This document shows positions 59,097-61,570 of a stretch of DNA of 61,570 nt, piece after piece. The DNA lies in the NCBI GenBank assembly GCA_964629965.1, contig CAZVRZ010000011.1, positions 1 through 61,570 on the forward strand, in the 5' to 3' direction. The stretch's first letter is position 1; every line of letters starts with the position of its first letter. The stretch is from CAZVRZ01 sp964629965 (GTDB lineage Bacteria > Chloroflexota > Anaerolineae > Anaerolineales > UBA4823). Below the pieces are notes generated by a model. That model was not told the origin of the DNA. It searched no databases and was given only the letters and a program-made list of their open reading frames with translations. The translations under genes and the position numbers were made by a program.

Positions 59097-59503
59097 CCAA
59101 TTGATCCTGCTTTGTCTTAGCGATAATCTGCAATATCTCACCATTTTACACTTTTTTGCCTTCATCATGTTTATCAGTTTTACCCCAGGTGCTCTAATAC
59201 CTGCGTCGTCACCGCCAATAAATCTCCATAAAATCTCCCGTGGGTCTCCAACTTTCCTCCATAATCTTCCGGTATCATCCAGTCTGGAGTTCACACCCAT
59301 TTCACTAGAAAAGGCCACCATCGTCCTGGCTTTGATGTGACGACCGTCATGAAGAGAAATGACCTGGCACCCGGCATAAGGTGACTAAAAACCATAGTCA
59401 AGATCCTGATAATGAAGTATATTCCGGTAGACAGGTGCTCTGGACCTGCATTGTAAGGTTGGCAGATGATTTAATTCTGCCTGTTGAAAAGGAGTATTGT
59501 TGT
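59097..59503. other. Intergenic region between divergent genes
   Basis: About 400 bp without a convincing gene before the HlyD gene. It is AT-richer than its surroundings and holds one family B copy. No -10/-35 pair stands out. Confidence 0.4.
59433..59449 (-). repeat. Family B palindrome, loop GCTCTGG
   Basis: CAGGT GCTCTGG ACCTG, perfect 5-bp stem with two changes in the loop, in the leader of the HlyD gene. Confidence 0.65.
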
Positions 59504-61051
59504 ATGAAGCGAAGGGTAATTGGTATATCAATTTTATTGATCGCGAGTATGCTTGTGGGATGCCAGGGCGTTGGTTCATCTGGAACAGCCCAGGGCATCA
59601 CGAAAAATGATCTTGTTAAGCTAGAACGCGGTCCGTTAACCGTTATGATCGGAGCAACCGGTACAGTGCGTTCAGCTCAGAACGCGATTATTTCTTGGGA
59701 GACCAGCGGCAAAGTAGGCCTGGTGAATGCTCGCCCTGGGCAGGTTGTCAAGGCAGATGAGGTATTGGCCTCGCTGGATCAGACTTCTCTTTCGCAAACG
59801 ATATTACAGGCCCAGGTGGATTTGATCAATGCGCAAAACAACCTGGATAACTTGTATGACACCGAACCGCTGCAGATTGCCCAGATGGAAGAAGACCTGG
59901 AGAATGCCAGACAGACTCTGGATGACCTGTCGAATCCTTCTCAGGTGGCAATTGCCGAGGCAGAAAAAGCTGTGCTAGATGCCCAGGAAGCATTGGAAGA
60001 TGCTCAGAATGATGTGGATCGCCTGAAGTATGATCGGGGTAACCAGTCGCAAGTTAATGCAGCCCGGGCCGATTACCTGCTTGCCCAGGAGCATGTCGAT
60101 CATTTACAAGGAAGATATGATGATACGAGCGGCGACCCCACCGAAGATCCTGAGAAGGCGCAGGCCTTGAGCGACCTGGAAGGAGCCAAGTTGAATCGAA
60201 ATCGGAAACTGGCGATTTTGAACTGGTACCTTGCCGATTGGACGGAAGAAGAAATCGCCCAGTACAACGCCGACTTGGCCCTGGCTCAGGCGAATTTCGA
60301 TGCGGCTCAGAAAAAACTGACCGATTTCACCTCACCTTCAGAAGCAACGATCGCTCTGGCTAAGGCAAAGATTGAGGATTTTGAAGAAGCCCTGGCTGAT
60401 CTGAAAGACGGCCCGGACGAGGATGATATTACGATCGCCCAAACTCGGATCACCCTGGCGCAGGCCACGTTGGCGCAATCGCAGGTAACGGCACCTTTTG
60501 CCGGCAGTGTAACCGAAGTAGATGTGCTGCCGGGAGACATGGTCAATCCCGGGCAAAAAGCTTTCCGCATCGACGACTTGACGAGGTTGTTTATCGACCT
60601 GCAGGTATCGGAAATGGATTTGCATCAGGTTCGGATTGGGCAGCCGGTGAGCGTGACGCTGGATGCGATCTTGGACCAGGAATACCGGGGAGAGGTTGTA
60701 GAGCTAGGCCAGGTAGGAAGTTCGGAACAAGGCGTGGTTTATTTCGTTGTGACCGTCCAACTCCTTGACCCGGACGCAGCGGTGAAACCCGGCATGACGG
60801 CTGTGGCAAATATCCAGGTAGCTTACGAGAAAGATGTTTTGCAACTGCCCAACCGGGTCCTCCAAGAACGAAATGGGCGACATTTTGTCTACCTGGCGCA
60901 TCAGGATGGCGAGAAAATCACCTACGAAGAAATAACCATTCAAATTGGTGTTTCTTCGGACATTGCCAGCGAGGTTATTTCCGAGCAGTTACAGGAAGGC
61001 GACCTGATCGCTAAAGACGATCCATTCATGTTCATGGAGGGCATGCGATGA
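59504..61051 (+). CDS. HlyD/MacA-type membrane fusion lipoprotein
   Basis: The start is the ATG at 59504 (AAAAGGAG upstream), since MKRRVIGISILLIASMLVGC is a lipoprotein signal with Cys about residue 20. It is 515 residues long. It has the two lipoyl-like halves (GKVGLVNARPGQVVKADEVLA and QVTAPFAGSVTEVDVLPGD) separated by a long coiled-coil hairpin (about 105-325), then a beta-barrel (RLFIDLQVSEMDLHQV). It is the periplasm- or surface-facing adaptor of a MacAB-like exporter. Its stop overlaps the ABC ATPase gene. Confidence 0.93.
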   Translation: MKRRVIGISILLIASMLVGCQGVGSSGTAQGITKNDLVKLERGPLTVMIGATGTVRSAQNAIISWETSGKVGLVNARPGQVVKADEVLASLDQTSLSQTILQAQVDLINAQNNLDNLYDTEPLQIAQMEEDLENARQTLDDLSNPSQVAIAEAEKAVLDAQEALEDAQNDVDRLKYDRGNQSQVNAARADYLLAQEHVDHLQGRYDDTSGDPTEDPEKAQALSDLEGAKLNRNRKLAILNWYLADWTEEEIAQYNADLALAQANFDAAQKKLTDFTSPSEATIALAKAKIEDFEEALADLKDGPDEDDITIAQTRITLAQATLAQSQVTAPFAGSVTEVDVLPGDMVNPGQKAFRIDDLTRLFIDLQVSEMDLHQVRIGQPVSVTLDAILDQEYRGEVVELGQVGSSEQGVVYFVVTVQLLDPDAAVKPGMTAVANIQVAYEKDVLQLPNRVLQERNGRHFVYLAHQDGEKITYEEITIQIGVSSDIASEVISEQLQEGDLIAKDDPFMFMEGMR

Positions 61052-61570
61052 GCAAGTGGATCAAAAAAGCCGGGGTAGAAAAGGCCGGCTCAGATCTGGC
61101 TGCGCCGGACCTGGATCCTCAAGCCGTTATCACGGCCAGGAATCTGACCAAAACATATCGCATGGGCGAGGTAGATGTGCATGCACTGTGCGACGTTTCT
61201 TTCACCATAGGGCGTGGTGAAGTGATTTCTATTATGGGCCCTTCGGGGTCGGGTAAATCGACTCTGATGAATATCCTCGGCTGCCTGGATAGGCCCTCGA
61301 ATGGTGAATATTACCTGGATGGGGAACTTGTCTCGAAACTGTCGGATGACCGCCTGGCGCAGGTGCGCAACCGCAAGGTAGGTTTCATCTTTCAAAGCTT
61401 TAATTTGCTGCCGCGCTCTAAGGCCCTGATCAATGTAGAACTGCCGCTGCGTTACGCCGGGATCGTCCGCGGGCGCAAAGAACGCGCTCGGAAGGCGCTG
61501 GAATCGGTAGGACTGGGAGACCGGGTCAATCACCGGCCCAGCGAGCTTTCCGGCGGACAGCAGCAGCGCA
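61048..61570 (+). CDS. MacB-type ABC transporter ATPase, cut by window end
   Basis: The frame from the ATG at 61048 (overlapping the HlyD stop) runs off the right edge after about 174 residues. It has a roughly 25-residue N-terminal lead, then ARNLTKTYRMGEVDVHAL, Walker A MGPSGSGKST, Q-loop VGFIFQSFNLLPRS and the signature ELSGGQQQR at the last bases. It is the ATPase partner of the adjacent adaptor. The permease is expected beyond the window. Confidence 0.93.
   Translation, partial: MSKWIKKAGVEKAGSDLAAPDLDPQAVITARNLTKTYRMGEVDVHALCDVSFTIGRGEVISIMGPSGSGKSTLMNILGCLDRPSNGEYYLDGELVSKLSDDRLAQVRNRKVGFIFQSFNLLPRSKALINVELPLRYAGIVRGRKERARKALESVGLGDRVNHRPSELSGGQQQR

Overview
The window looks like a GC-rich member of the Chloroflexota, probably class Anaerolineae. 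This is an inference from gene style, not from a marker gene. The clues are many secreted proteins with Thr/Pro linkers and I(Y/F)LP(M/V)-type ends, Ser/Thr kinases with FHA domains, a STAND-type cyclase/NB-ARC/TPR regulator, an ARMT1-like DUF89 phosphatase, and several ABC systems next to two-component genes. No rRNA, tRNA, CRISPR array, integrase or transposase was seen.

Layout. At 57-422 lies a 5'-truncated tetrahaem cytochrome c, head to head with an N-terminally truncated WD40 gene. A tight plus-strand operon (301-8441) encodes two HEAT/WD40 proteins, a GrpE-like protein, a lidless Hsp70, DUF1257, DUF2997 and a radical-SAM activase-like protein. It converges on a DUF89 phosphatase, a transmembrane FHA-containing Ser/Thr kinase and a lipoprotein (8409-14081, minus). 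Then come a two-component system plus a MacB-type exporter (14226-19775, minus) and a DrrAB-type ABC exporter with two permeases (19971-23428, plus). From 23492 to 35008 there is a mosaic of small metabolic genes: dCMP deaminase, tyrosine phosphatase, HIT hydrolase, toroid protein, SGNH hydrolase, an ArsR-DUF2087 regulator, a frameshifted GH3 glycosidase and proBA. A three-module secreted protein (35088-37154) is followed by a small catabolic-looking cluster (37567-41656), a cyclase/STAND regulator and a histidine kinase (41653-47071). A set of single genes follows: S66 carboxypeptidase, VOC, DinB, ferritin-like, methyltransferase, lipoprotein, lipA. The window ends with a giant NHL/LamG secreted protein, TauE/DUF362 genes and the start of an HlyD-MacB exporter that runs off the right edge.

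The most striking signal is not a gene. Two families of very short palindromes are scattered through the window, and in both the loop is conserved while the two stem arms change together. Family A has a core TG-AGTA-CA with stems such as GAGTTG/CAACTC, CCGTTG/CAACGG, TGCGCTG/CAGCGCA and CCGCTG/CAGCGG. Family B has a seven-base loop AAAGAGC with stems CAGGT/ACCTG, GCAGT/ACTGC and GCGCAGT/ACTGCGC. Copies occur singly or in tandem, between genes and also inside genes. Inside genes their tandem periods are multiples of three (18 or 21 bp), so they add in-frame peptides (AGKEHL, AGQEHL, VVLNSGA) in apparent linkers. Between genes family A has a 20-bp period. They resemble a miniature version of in-frame palindromic elements such as those of Rickettsia. 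Their mover or binder is not in this window.

The operon at 301-8441 is the second candidate for an undescribed system. It pairs a dedicated Hsp70/GrpE-like chaperone couple with two WD40 proteins sharing an acidic C-terminal tail (FDIEI / EYDIEIE), and with DUF1257/DUF2997 and a radical-SAM protein.
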